Below, in pieces: positions 45,787 through 58,789 of a DNA stretch of 64,000 nt. The first letter of the stretch is position 1; each line of letters starts with the position of its first letter. Position numbers and translations under genes: made by a program. Origin of the DNA: Candidatus Rhodoferax mariagerensis (GTDB taxonomy: Bacteria > Pseudomonadota > Gammaproteobacteria > Burkholderiales > Burkholderiaceae_C). Below the pieces are notes generated by a model. That model ran no database searches. It was not told the origin of the DNA and saw only the letters and a program-made list of their open reading frames with translations. The stretch is taken from contig JADKAW010000042.1 of NCBI GenBank assembly GCA_016719055.1, forward strand, positions 1 to 64,000, written 5' to 3'.

Positions 45787-47010
45787 TCAATCTGGCCCGG
45801 CAACCACGCCGTTGTCGTGCAACTGGCCGACCTCTGCCTCGCTCAGGCCCAGAATCTCAAGCAGAATCTGGTCGGTGTGTTCGCCCAGCCGGGGCGGCGG
45901 CAGAGCTGGCAGGCGCGCCATGCCGGAGAAATCGAGCGGCGAACCCGGCATCAGATAGGAACCGACGCCGGGCTGATCGGTCAGGCTGAACATTGGGTTG
46001 GCAGTCGAGCAATCCGGGTCGTGGGCAATCACGTCGCGCATGTTGTGATAGGGTGCCCAGGTGACGCGGTGGGCTTCGAGAATCTGCGCCGCTTCTTCCA
46101 TGGTGCGGGCCAGAAACCAGGGCTCGAAAATCAGCGCAATCTGCTGGCGGGCGCGGTACCGGTTGCCCTCGTTTTCCAGGTCCAGACCAAGCCGGGTGCC
46201 CAGCGCGTTGATCGCCTCTTGCAGGCCGGTGGCCTTGGTCAGGCTGTGCCATTGCACCGGGGTCAGGCCCACCACCATCAGGTATTTGCCGTCCAGCGTT
46301 TCAAAGTCGCGGCCAAAGGCACCATACAGATAATTGCCCTGGCGCGGCCGGTCGGCGTCGCTGATCATGACCTCGGCAATCATGCCGAAATGGCCCAGCA
46401 TGGCCAGCGCCACATCCTTGAGTGCCAATTTGACCAGTTGCCCTTCGCCGCTCATGCGCCGGTGTCGCTCGGCGGCCAGCAGGCCCAGCGCAATCATCTG
46501 GCCGCTGATGAAGTCCCAGGCCGGAAACACATGGTTGACCGGCTCTGACGAGCTGTGCGGCCCGGTCAGAAAAGGCAGGCCAAGCTGCGGGTTGACGGTG
46601 TAGTCCACCTCCGAGCTGCCATCGCGCCGACCGGTAAAGTTCAGCATGATCAGGTCGGGCCGCTGGGCCTTGAGCTTTTCATAAGCCAGCCAGCCCTTGG
46701 CCGGGAAGTTGGTGCTGAAAATGCCGGCGTTGTCACCCGGCGCGCAGATCAACTGGGTCAGCAATTCCTGGCCGCGAGGCTTGCGCAGATCAACCGCAAT
46801 CGAGCGTTTGCCCTTGTTCAGGCCAGCCCAGAACAGGCTGTGATCGCCGTCATGGGTCAGCGGCCAGCGGCGGTAGTCCAGACCACCGCCAATCGGGTCA
46901 AAGCGGATCACCTCGGCACCAAGCTGGGCCAACGTCATGCCCCCCAACGGCCCGGCAACAAAGGCCGAGCCTTCGACAACCCGCAAACCCTTCAAAATAC
47001 CTTCAATCAT
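45787..47010 (-). CDS. mct: Mesaconyl-CoA C1-C4 CoA transferase
   Basis: A 407-residue family III CoA-transferase. Its Chloroflexus counterpart moves CoA intramolecularly from the C1 to the C4 carboxyl of mesaconate. The N-terminus LKGLRVVEGSAFVAGPLGGM, IRFDPIGGGLDYRRWPLT, WAGLNKGKRSIAVDLRKPRG, the likely catalytic Asp in FPAWDFISGQMIALGLLAAE, and YLYGAFGRDFETLDGKYLMV all fit that enzyme. It ends GLSEAEVGQLHDNGVVAGPD. It follows the upstream CoA-transferase gene by 14 bp, so the two are co-transcribed. A generic CaiB/BaiF assignment is the fallback. Confidence 0.85.
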   Translation of the reverse strand: MIEGILKGLRVVEGSAFVAGPLGGMTLAQLGAEVIRFDPIGGGLDYRRWPLTHDGDHSLFWAGLNKGKRSIAVDLRKPRGQELLTQLICAPGDNAGIFSTNFPAKGWLAYEKLKAQRPDLIMLNFTGRRDGSSEVDYTVNPQLGLPFLTGPHSSSEPVNHVFPAWDFISGQMIALGLLAAERHRRMSGEGQLVKLALKDVALAMLGHFGMIAEVMISDADRPRQGNYLYGAFGRDFETLDGKYLMVVGLTPVQWHSLTKATGLQEAINALGTRLGLDLENEGNRYRARQQIALIFEPWFLARTMEEAAQILEAHRVTWAPYHNMRDVIAHDPDCSTANPMFSLTDQPGVGSYLMPGSPLDFSGMARLPALPPPRLGEHTDQILLEILGLSEAEVGQLHDNGVVAGPD

Positions 47011-47024
47011 TCAAATCTCTCCGT

Positions 47025-48254
47025 TTAGATCACGCGCTTTTTGCGCAGTTCGTCAATTTCATCCTGTTGCAGGCCGAGCAACTCGGTCAGCACCGAATCG
47101 GTGTGTTCACCCAGCCGGGGGCCGAGGTGCTCGATGCGGCCAGGGGTTTTGGACAGGCGCGGCAACACCGAGGGCACCATGATGGTTTCGCCAATGTCGG
47201 GCGCATCCATCGCCACCAGATTGCGCCGGGCATGAAACTGTCGGTCGCCAAAAATGTCGGCAATGTTGTTGAGCGGCCCGGCTGGTGCGCCGGTGGCAAA
47301 GCAGCGTGCCAGTAGTTCATCGCGGTGCAGCGAACCACACCAGTCGCGCACGATCTCATTGACATCGTGGCGGCTTTTCATGCGGGTTTTCTGCTCGCCA
47401 TAGACGTGGGGCGCGGCCAGTTCCGGGCGGCCCATGGCGGCTGCCAGGCGCTCAAACAGCTTGTCGGTGACGCAGGAAATCGCCACCCATTTGCCGTCGT
47501 CGCGGGTCGGAAAATGGCCATGCGGACAGGCAAAGTCGTTGTGACTCGGGCCGCGCCGCTCGCGCACCTTGCCAAACATGGCATAAGCCGGCACCAGCTC
47601 GTCGGTGCAGCGAAACACCGACTCGTACAGCGCCGCATCAATGTACTGGCCCTGACCGGTGCGGTCGCGGTGGCGCAGCGCCATCAGGATGCCGATGCAG
47701 CCATACAGGCCGGTCAGATAGTCGCCAATGGTGGTTGATCCTGGGGTGACCGGCGCGCCGCGCGGCATGCCCGACAGGCCAGCAATGCCGCCGACAGCAT
47801 GGGCGACACGGGCAAAACCGGGCCGGTCTTTGTACGGGCCGGTCTGGCCATAACCGGTGACACGCAGCATGATCAGGCGCGGGTTGATGGCGTGCAGCAC
47901 GTCCCAGCCCAGGCCCCATTTCTCCAGCGTGCCGGGGCGAAAGTTCTCGCACAGCACGTCGGATTTTTCAATCAGTGCCTTGAACAGGGCAATGCCTTCG
48001 GGCAGGTGCAAGTCCACCGTGACAGACTTTTTGTTGCGCGCCTCGCTCAGCCAGGCCAGCGTGTCCTTGCGCGCTGTCGGTGTGCCAAAGTAGCGCATCG
48101 GGTCGCCACCAATCGGGTTTTCGACCTTGATCACGTCAGCGCCGAATTCGCCCAGAATGCAGGCGCTGTAGGGTGCGGCGATCACGGTGGCGGCATCGAT
48201 CACGCGAATGCCGGCCAGCGGCAGTGGCGTATCGGGTTTTGGAATGGATGTCAT
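47025..48254 (-). CDS. Succinyl-CoA:(S)-malate CoA-transferase subunit (family III)
   Basis: A 409-residue CaiB/BaiF-type transferase. Core blocks: LAGIRVIDAATVIAAPYSAC, GADVIKVENPIGGDPMRYFG, ARNKKSVTVDLHLPEG, ENFRPGTLEKWGLGWD, MLRVTGYGQTGPYKDRPGF and the likely catalytic Asp in TIGDYLTGLYGCIGILMALR. It pairs with the next upstream gene (25-bp gap), as smtA and smtB do in Chloroflexus, where the heteromer transfers CoA from succinyl-CoA to malate or citramalate. I cannot say from memory which subunit this is. A different dicarboxylate CoA-transferase is possible. Confidence 0.78.
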   Translation of the reverse strand: MTSIPKPDTPLPLAGIRVIDAATVIAAPYSACILGEFGADVIKVENPIGGDPMRYFGTPTARKDTLAWLSEARNKKSVTVDLHLPEGIALFKALIEKSDVLCENFRPGTLEKWGLGWDVLHAINPRLIMLRVTGYGQTGPYKDRPGFARVAHAVGGIAGLSGMPRGAPVTPGSTTIGDYLTGLYGCIGILMALRHRDRTGQGQYIDAALYESVFRCTDELVPAYAMFGKVRERRGPSHNDFACPHGHFPTRDDGKWVAISCVTDKLFERLAAAMGRPELAAPHVYGEQKTRMKSRHDVNEIVRDWCGSLHRDELLARCFATGAPAGPLNNIADIFGDRQFHARRNLVAMDAPDIGETIMVPSVLPRLSKTPGRIEHLGPRLGEHTDSVLTELLGLQQDEIDELRKKRVI

Positions 48255-48279
48255 AAAGAGCTTTCTTGCGGTGGCTGGC

Positions 48280-49563
48280 TCAAATGATTCTGCGTTGCCG
48301 CAGGCGCTTGATCTCTTCGGCCGGGATGCCCAGCAGCTCGCGCATCACCTCATAAGTGGCATTGCCCAGCGGTGGCCCCAGGTTGGAAATGCGCCCCGGT
48401 GTTTCGGACAGGGTCGGCACCACGCCAGGCACCACTACTTCGCCCACACCTTCTTCGTCGACCCGCGCCAGGTTGCCGCGCGCCTGAAAATGCTCGTCGG
48501 CAAAGATGTCGGCAATGCTGTTGACCTTGCCGATGGGCACTTCGCCATCAACGCAAAGCGTCATCACCGCATCGCGGGTCTGGCTGCCAACCCATTCGTT
48601 GACAATGCGATTGACCTCGTCGCGCGCCGCCAGCCGCTTGCGCTGGTTGCCGTAGCGGTCTTTGGCGGCCAGTTCCGGCTTGCCCATGACGGCAGCAAAA
48701 CGCTCGAACATCTTGTCGGTGGTGCAGGCAATCGCCACCCATTTGTCGTCCACGGTACGGAAATGGCCGTGCGGCACAGCGACAAAACTGCCCGAGCCTT
48801 CGCGCTGGCGCACCTTGCCAAACAAGCCATAGGCGGCGGCGATCTCGTCCATTTGGCGAAACACGGCTTCGTAAATGCCGATGTCGATGATCTGGCCTTC
48901 GCCAGTCAACTCGCGGTGGCGCAGCGCAATCAGGATGCCAATGGCCCCGTACAGGCTGGACAAATAATCGCCAAGCGGCACCGTACCGGGCACCACCGGT
49001 GTCTCGTTGGGAAAACCGGCCAGATAGGACAGCCCGGCAAAGCCGTGGGCAATGTGGGCAAAACCGGAGCGGTGCCGGTACGGCCCGGTCTGCCCGTAGC
49101 CCGATACGCGCAGCATCACCAGCGCCGGGTTGGCCTGGCTCAACTGATCCCAGCCCAGCCCCCACTCTTCCATGGTGCCAGGGCGAAAGTTCTCGATCAG
49201 CACGTCGGACTTGGCGACCAGCTTCAAAAACAGTGCCACACCTTCGGGCTGGCGCAGATCGAGCGTGACGGATTTTTTGTTGCGGCCTTCGCTGAGCCAG
49301 GCCAGCGTGGCATCGTGGCGTTTGGACTCGGTGCCAAACCGCCGCATCGGGTCGCCGGCAATCGGGTGTTCGACCTTCAGAATCTCGGCACCGAATTCGC
49401 CCAGCATGGATGCCGCATAAGGGCCGGCCAAAAAGGTGCCGACATCAATCACCCGCAAGCCGCTCATCGGCAGCGTGTCGGGCGAGCGCTCGGCATCGAC
49501 AGAAGAACCGGACGATGCGGATGGTTGCGGGTCAGACTGCGTGGAAGCTTGGGCTTGCGTCAT
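48280..49563 (-). CDS. Succinyl-CoA:(S)-malate CoA-transferase, second subunit (family III)
   Basis: A 427-residue CaiB/BaiF-type transferase with a ~30-residue Ser/Asp-rich leader. Blocks: MSGLRVIDVGTFLAGPYAAS, GAEILKVEHPIAGDPMRRFG, WLSEGRNKKSVTLDLRQPEG, MLRVSGYGQTGPYRHRSGF and likely catalytic Asp in LGDYLSSLYGAIGILIALRH. The start at 49563 has CCAGGAGAGGCC directly upstream; the longer frame to 49611 is less likely. First gene of the minus-strand operon and divergent from meh; promoters for both lie in 49564-49791. See the neighbouring subunit for the reaction. Confidence 0.78.
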   Translation of the reverse strand: MTQAQASTQSDPQPSASSGSSVDAERSPDTLPMSGLRVIDVGTFLAGPYAASMLGEFGAEILKVEHPIAGDPMRRFGTESKRHDATLAWLSEGRNKKSVTLDLRQPEGVALFLKLVAKSDVLIENFRPGTMEEWGLGWDQLSQANPALVMLRVSGYGQTGPYRHRSGFAHIAHGFAGLSYLAGFPNETPVVPGTVPLGDYLSSLYGAIGILIALRHRELTGEGQIIDIGIYEAVFRQMDEIAAAYGLFGKVRQREGSGSFVAVPHGHFRTVDDKWVAIACTTDKMFERFAAVMGKPELAAKDRYGNQRKRLAARDEVNRIVNEWVGSQTRDAVMTLCVDGEVPIGKVNSIADIFADEHFQARGNLARVDEEGVGEVVVPGVVPTLSETPGRISNLGPPLGNATYEVMRELLGIPAEEIKRLRQRRII

Positions 49564-49791
49564 GGCCTCTCCTGGCGGTGGTGGATCCGGAAAAAACTTG
49601 AGGTGCATCACGCATCAGCGTGACTCGTACCCGGTCAGGGCGTTGCATTGTAGGGGCATAAAGTTGGCATTTTCACAACACTTTAATACCGGCTGAATCG
49701 CCCTGAATCCAGCCGGGGCTGCTTGAGTTTGGTGGCCTGTTGTGCTTTATCCTTGGCATCTCTGCAAAACCAAAACCGAAAGGATCAATGC
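49564..49791. promoter_or_regulatory. Divergent promoter region of the CoA-transferase operon and meh
   Basis: A 228-bp region between divergent starts. An AAAGGATC sequence just before 49792 is the meh ribosome-binding site. Specific promoter boxes are not clear. Confidence 0.45.
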
Positions 49792-50640
49792 ATGACTGAA
49801 TCGACAACCGACTACGCGCCGTGGATCGGCCGGCAGGAAGTTACTGAAGACGACATCAGCCCAGCCCCCGCGCTGGCTGCCGCCGCCATGCTCGACGACC
49901 GCCTGATTTCACTGGAAAAAGGGCAGCCGCTACCGAACCTGTGGCACTGGCTGTATTTTTTGCCCAAGGCAGCTCAGTCGATGCTGGGCACCGACGGCCA
50001 TCCGCAGCGCGGCGGTTTCATGCCACCAATTCCCTACCCCCGGCGCATGTTTGCTGGCGCACGCATGCGTTTTCATTGCCCGCTGCTGATCGGCCAGCCA
50101 GCCCGCCGGGTGGCCGAAATCCGCGACATCAAGCAAAAGTCCGGCAAGTCGGGTTCGCTGGCCTTTGTCTCGGTGCTTTACCGCTTTTACCAGAATGACC
50201 AGCTTTGCCTTGAGGAAGAACAGGACATCGTTTACCGCGAACCGGGGGCTGCCGTGCCAGCCCCGCCGGTGATTGACTGGCCAGCGACCGCGGCAGGTGC
50301 CTGGACGCGGATCGTCACGCCCGACCCGCGCCTGCTGTTCCGGTTTTCGGCACTCACCTTCAACGCCCACCGCATCCATTACGACCGCCCCTACGCGATG
50401 CAGGAAGAAGGCTACCCGGGGCTGGTGGTGCATGGGCCGCTGACGGCCTTTTTGCTGATGGACATGGTGCGCCAGCAGGCCAGGCAGCCGGTCAAGTCGT
50501 TCAGCTTTCGCGGACTTGCACCGCTGTTTGATCTAGCCGCGTTTCGGCTGGTCGGTGTCGCCGAGGGGGCGCAGGTAGCGCTGGAGGCGCAGGGGCCAGA
50601 TGGGGTGACGGCGATGAGTGCGCGTGCCGATCTGGGTTAG
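49792..50640 (+). CDS. meh: Mesaconyl-C4-CoA hydratase (MaoC/hot-dog type)
   Basis: A 282-residue double hot-dog protein. Meh hydrates mesaconyl-C4-CoA to citramalyl-CoA. Seen: LPNLWHWLYFLPKAAQSMLG, GGFMPPIPYPRRMFAGARMR, KQKSGKSGSLAFVSVLYRF, and in the C-terminal hot-dog FRFSALTFNAHRIHYDRPYA with YPGLVVHGPLTAFLLMDMVR, the MaoC-like hydratase motif. The ATG at 49792 has AAAGGATCA before it. Placed divergently to its pathway partners. FAS1-like dehydratases of unknown substrate are the generic alternative, but the context supports this call. Confidence 0.85.
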   Translation: MTESTTDYAPWIGRQEVTEDDISPAPALAAAAMLDDRLISLEKGQPLPNLWHWLYFLPKAAQSMLGTDGHPQRGGFMPPIPYPRRMFAGARMRFHCPLLIGQPARRVAEIRDIKQKSGKSGSLAFVSVLYRFYQNDQLCLEEEQDIVYREPGAAVPAPPVIDWPATAAGAWTRIVTPDPRLLFRFSALTFNAHRIHYDRPYAMQEEGYPGLVVHGPLTAFLLMDMVRQQARQPVKSFSFRGLAPLFDLAAFRLVGVAEGAQVALEAQGPDGVTAMSARADLG

Positions 50641-50740
50641 CCGCTATTGGTGAATTTTCTGGCAGCGCCGCGCGGTTTATGGCAGGCGCAAGCGCACATG
50701 CCCTTACCAATGCAGAAAAACGCATACTTTCCCCGTCAAA

Positions 50741-52015
50741 TCAGTCAGACTGAAACGCGGTGCGTGCGGGCCGCCCGGCCAGATGCAGTTGCGTACTGGC
50801 CTGTGCTGACTCAGCCAGAAGCATGCCGCGCTTGAACACCTTGAGTCGATTCGCACGCAGCCGCAGGGCTTCCACCGGGTCACGCGCCTGCAGCAACACA
50901 AAATCAGCGTTGCAACCCACTGCCAGCCCATAATTCTCCAGCCCCATCACACGCGCGGCATTCACCGTGACGGCGTCAAAACACTGGCGCATGGCAGCCT
51001 GGCTGGTCATTTGCGCCACGTGCAGGCCCATGTGGGCAACTTCCAGCATGTCGCCACTGCCCAGGCTGTACCAGGGGTCCATCACGCAGTCGTGACCAAA
51101 CGCCACGTTGATGCCGGCCGCCAGCAGTTCGGGCACACGCGTCATACCACGGCGCTTGGGATAATTGTCGTGACGGCCTTGCAGGGTGATGTTGATCAGC
51201 GGGTTGGCCACGGCGTGCAATTGGGCCTCGGCCATCAGGGCGATGAGCTTGCTCACATAGTAGTTGTCCATGCTGTGCATGGAAGTCAGGTGCGAGCCGG
51301 TGGCAAGGCCATGCAGCCCCAGTCGCTGGGTTTCAAACGCCAGCGTCTCCACATGGCGCGAGTGCGGGTCGTCCGACTCGTCGCAATGCATGTCCACCCG
51401 CAGCCCGCGCTCGGCAGCCAGCTCACACAGCAGCTTGACGCTGGCTGCGCCCTGTTCAGAAGTGCGCTCAAAGTGCGGAATGCCCCCCACCACGTCCACG
51501 CCTTTGTCCAGCGCTCGTTTCAGGTTGTCCAGCGCACCAGGCGTACGCAGCACGCCGTCTTGCGGAAAGGCCACCAACTGCAGGTCGATGTAGGGCGCCA
51601 CCTGCCGCTTCACTTCCAGTAACGCATCGACGGCCAGCAGGCGCTCATCACACACATCCACATGGGTGCGAATGGCCAGCAGGCCTTTGGCCACGGCCCA
51701 GTCGCAATAGGCCAGCGCCCGCGTTACCAGGGCCTCCTGGGTCAGCAGCGGTTTCAGTTCGCCCCATAGCGCAATGCCTTCCAGCAGTGTGCCCGACTGG
51801 TTGACGCGTGGCAGCCCGTAGCTCAGCGTGGCGTCCATGTGAAAGTGGGCGTCCACAAACGGCGGGCTCAGCAAAAAGCCCTGGGCGTCAAGGGTTTGCC
51901 GGGCTGGCGCCTGCAGCGCGGCAGCCACCTCAACAATCTTGCCGGCATGCACCGCCACCGACATCTGGCTGCGCCCATCGGGCAGATTGGCGTTGTGAAT
52001 CAGCAAATCAAGCAT
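50741..52015 (-). CDS. codA: Cytosine deaminase-like amidohydrolase
   Basis: A 424-residue metal-dependent hydrolase that most likely deaminates cytosine or a related cyclic amidine. Metal-site motifs: FVDAHFHMDATLSYGLP (HxH), VDMHCDESDDPHSRHVE, SHLTSMHSM, and VAFGHDCVMDPWYSLGSGDM followed by LEVAHMGLHVAQM, as in CodA. The C-terminal part is the usual amidohydrolase beta sandwich (GLAVGCNADFVLLQARDPVE). No codB permease is adjacent. Substrate could also be a pterin or creatinine-like compound. Confidence 0.8.
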   Translation of the reverse strand: MLDLLIHNANLPDGRSQMSVAVHAGKIVEVAAALQAPARQTLDAQGFLLSPPFVDAHFHMDATLSYGLPRVNQSGTLLEGIALWGELKPLLTQEALVTRALAYCDWAVAKGLLAIRTHVDVCDERLLAVDALLEVKRQVAPYIDLQLVAFPQDGVLRTPGALDNLKRALDKGVDVVGGIPHFERTSEQGAASVKLLCELAAERGLRVDMHCDESDDPHSRHVETLAFETQRLGLHGLATGSHLTSMHSMDNYYVSKLIALMAEAQLHAVANPLINITLQGRHDNYPKRRGMTRVPELLAAGINVAFGHDCVMDPWYSLGSGDMLEVAHMGLHVAQMTSQAAMRQCFDAVTVNAARVMGLENYGLAVGCNADFVLLQARDPVEALRLRANRLKVFKRGMLLAESAQASTQLHLAGRPARTAFQSD

Positions 52016-52042
52016 GGTATTGGGTCTTTCAAAAAACTACAA

Positions 52043-52098
52043 CTTATATAGCGCTTAGCGCTTGATGAATAAGGGCTAGAGGCCGATTTGATGTAGAG
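52043..52098. repeat. Dispersed ~50-nt intergenic repeat, copy n (best consensus)
   Basis: TATATAGCGCTTAGCGCTTG then ATAAGGGCTAGAGGCCGATT. The most complete copy, upstream of the amidohydrolase. Confidence 0.75.
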
Positions 52099-52144
52099 AA
52101 TAGCGCAGCCCATAAAAGCAGAAAAGTCAGCACAACCTGAAGTG

Positions 52145-54288
52145 TCAGCCCTGCGCCAGCCAGGCCGGGTCAGGCCGCCACAGCCCCGCCCAGGTCGGTA
52201 AATCCTTGGCCGGCATGGGCCGGGCAATGCCATAACCCTGCGCCAGATCACAGCCCAGCTTGAGCAGCACCGAGCCGTGTTCAATGGTTTCAACACCTTC
52301 GGCGATGACAGCCCGCCGAAACGCTCGCGCCAGCCCGATCACCCCTTCCAGAATGGCCAGGTCATCCAGGTCAATCAGCATGTCGCGCACAAAGCTCTGA
52401 TCCATCTTGAGCATGGCCACCGGCAGGCGCTTCAGGTAAGTCAAGGATGAGTAGCCGGTGCCAAAGTCGTCCAGCGCAAATTCCACGCCTAAGTCTTTGC
52501 ATTGCTGCATCACCTTGGAGACCCCGGCCACGTCTTCCAGCGCGCTGGTTTCCAGCACTTCCAGCTCCAGCCAACCAGGCTTGAAGCTGGGGTGCCGCTC
52601 CAGGATGCCGCGCAGGCGGGCCACAAAATCAATTTGTTGCAGTTGGCGCGCCCCCACGTTCACGCTGATCGGCATGTCAAACCCTTGTTTGAGCCAGAGC
52701 TCCATTTGTTTGAGTGCCGTGTCAATGACCCATTCACCCACATCCACAGCCAGCGCATGGTCTTCAATCACCGGTAGAAAAAATGCCGGCATTTGCAGGC
52801 CTTTGGTCGGGTGCTGCCAGCGGATCAGCGCCTCGGCACCGACGATCTGGCCGGTGCGCATGTTCACTTTGGGCTGGTAGTGCAGCACCAGCTCGCCGGC
52901 ACAAAGGGCCTGACGAATGCGCCCGATGCTTTCGTGATGGCTGCGCAAGCCGCTGTCCTGGGCCGTGTCAAACACATGAAACCGGTTTTTGCCCGCAAGT
53001 TTGGCCTGGTACATGGCCTGATCAGCCTGGCGCAGCAGCTGCTCGGCATCGATGTCATCGGCTTGCGGGTAGAAAGTGACGCCCAGGCTGGCAGTGACCT
53101 TGAGCACCAGATCGTGCAGCACCACCGGCAGCGCTGCCGCTTCCAGCAGCCGCTGCAACAGGGCCATGCTGTCGGCAGAGTCTTCGATGTCCAGCAGTAC
53201 CGCGACAAATTCGTCGCCGCCGATGCGCGCCAGTGTGTCGCCATCGCGCAGGGCCAGGCGCATGCGCTTGGCCACCGTCATCAGCAACTGGTCGCCGGCC
53301 TCGTGCCCATGTGAGTCATTGATCAGCTTGAAGCCATCCAGATCAAGAAAGATCACTGCCAGTTGCTGGTCGCGCCGCAGCCCATGGGCCATGCCCTGGC
53401 GCAGCCGGTCGGCCAGCAGGACACGGTTGGGCAGGCCGGTCAGCACGTCATAGTGGGCAATATGGTCAAGCTCTTTCTGGTGCTCTTTTGCGCGGTGATG
53501 TCTGAAAACAAGGCCACGTAGTTTTGCGCCTCGCCCTGAGCATCACAGACGGTGGTGATGGTCAGCATTTCGGCATAGACCTCGCCATTTTTACGTCGGT
53601 TCCAGATCTCGCCGAACCAGTGGCCTTTGACGTTCAACTGCTCCCACATGAGCTGGTAAAACTCCTGCGTCTGGTGGCCTGAACTCAGCAACGCGGGGGT
53701 TCTGCCCAAGGCGTCTTCGCGGCTGTAGCCGGTGATGCGGGTGAAGGCATCGTTGATGTCAATGATGCAGCCATTCAGGGCCGTGATGGCAATGCCTTCG
53801 CGCGCGCTGGCAAACACCCCGGCCGCCAGTTGGAGCTTTTCTTGCGCCGCACGGCGTTCAGCCACATCGGCCTGCAGTTGGTCGCGCTGCAGCATGACCT
53901 GACGGCGCAGGTATTCACGCTCTAGCAGATTGCGAATGCGCTGGCGTGCCGTTTTCACCTGGATCGGTTTGGTGATGTAGTCGGCCGCACCCAGCTCAAG
54001 CCCCTTGATCTCGGAGTCCAGCTCGTGCATGGCGGTGACAAAAATCACCGGGATGTCTTTGAGCAAGGGCTCGGCCTTGAGCCTGCTGCAGGTCTCAAAA
54101 CCATCCATGCCTGGCATCATGATGTCCAGCAAAATCAGATCGGGTGGCTGCTGCAGGGCCAGCCGGATGCCCATCGCCCCCGAGGTGGCCATTTGCAGGT
54201 CAAACTCGTTATTCAGGGCCGCACCCAGGGTCAACAAATTGACCGGGGTGTCGTCAATCGCCAATATTTTGGGCTTTTGAGTGTCCAT
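52145..54288 (-). CDS. REC-PAS-GGDEF-EAL cyclic-di-GMP regulator, one frameshift
   Basis: A ~714-residue response regulator. REC (~1-125: KILAIDDTPVNLLTLG, DLILLDIMMPGMDGFETC, phosphoacceptor Asp), a coiled linker, PAS (~170-285: EGIAITALNGCIIDINDAFT), GGDEF (~300-460: IFLDLDGFKLINDSHGHEAG, TLARIGGDEFVAVLL) and EAL (~475-710: IVGAEALIRWQHPTKG, FALDDFGTGYSSLTYLKRL). The frame breaks near 53490, where GCGCAAAAGAGC lacks one A needed to read QKEHQKELDHIAHYDVLTG. Both catalytic motifs look intact, so it could make and break c-di-GMP. It starts one base after the histidine kinase stop, so the kinase is its probable phosphodonor. Confidence 0.87.
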
Positions 54289-54289
54289 C

Positions 54290-58291
<4,002 letters not shown>

Positions 58292-58789
58292 CGACCTGGC
58301 ACCAAAAACTAGCTGGTGAATGATATGCCTAAACGATGGTCTTGACCGCTTAGAGCTTGTCCACAAATAACAGGCACATTTGGCTCTCCAGATTTGGGGG
58401 CACTGCGTGGTTGCAAACCGCTTGTGTCGTTTGGGACGCAGAAATCACCAATATCCCATTTCTGGCGGCACTGGCGGGTGCACTGCGTCGTTGCATTCCG
58501 CTCGTTTAGCTGGCTAAACTTCGTGCCTTGTGCCTCCTAGAGCATTGCATCCCGTCAGAACTCGCCATAAACGGTACATTTGCAATTTCTGCATCCCTAA
58601 GTTGTGCATTTGGCTCCTTCGCTCTGAGTTCATTGCCTAGCTCGTTCAAAGTACGACTCGTCGGATCGCATTCAGCCGGGCAAATTTGCGGCAAAGTTCA
58701 GGCAAGGATGCTGTATTTTTGCGCTGATATCACAATAGCGCCTTTATTCGCAACGATCTGGCCACCTGACGGAGCCACTGGAAGCCCAA
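58292..58789. other. Intergenic region with MITE-like internal sequence
   Basis: About 500 bp without a gene I recognise. It contains TGCGTCGTTGCATTCCGC and CGTTTAGCTGGCTAAAC, similar to the core of the MITE-like elements at 4558 and 14142 (GTTTAGCCAGCTAAAC), but the terminal repeats differ. Promoters of the kinase and pepP should be here. Confidence 0.45.
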
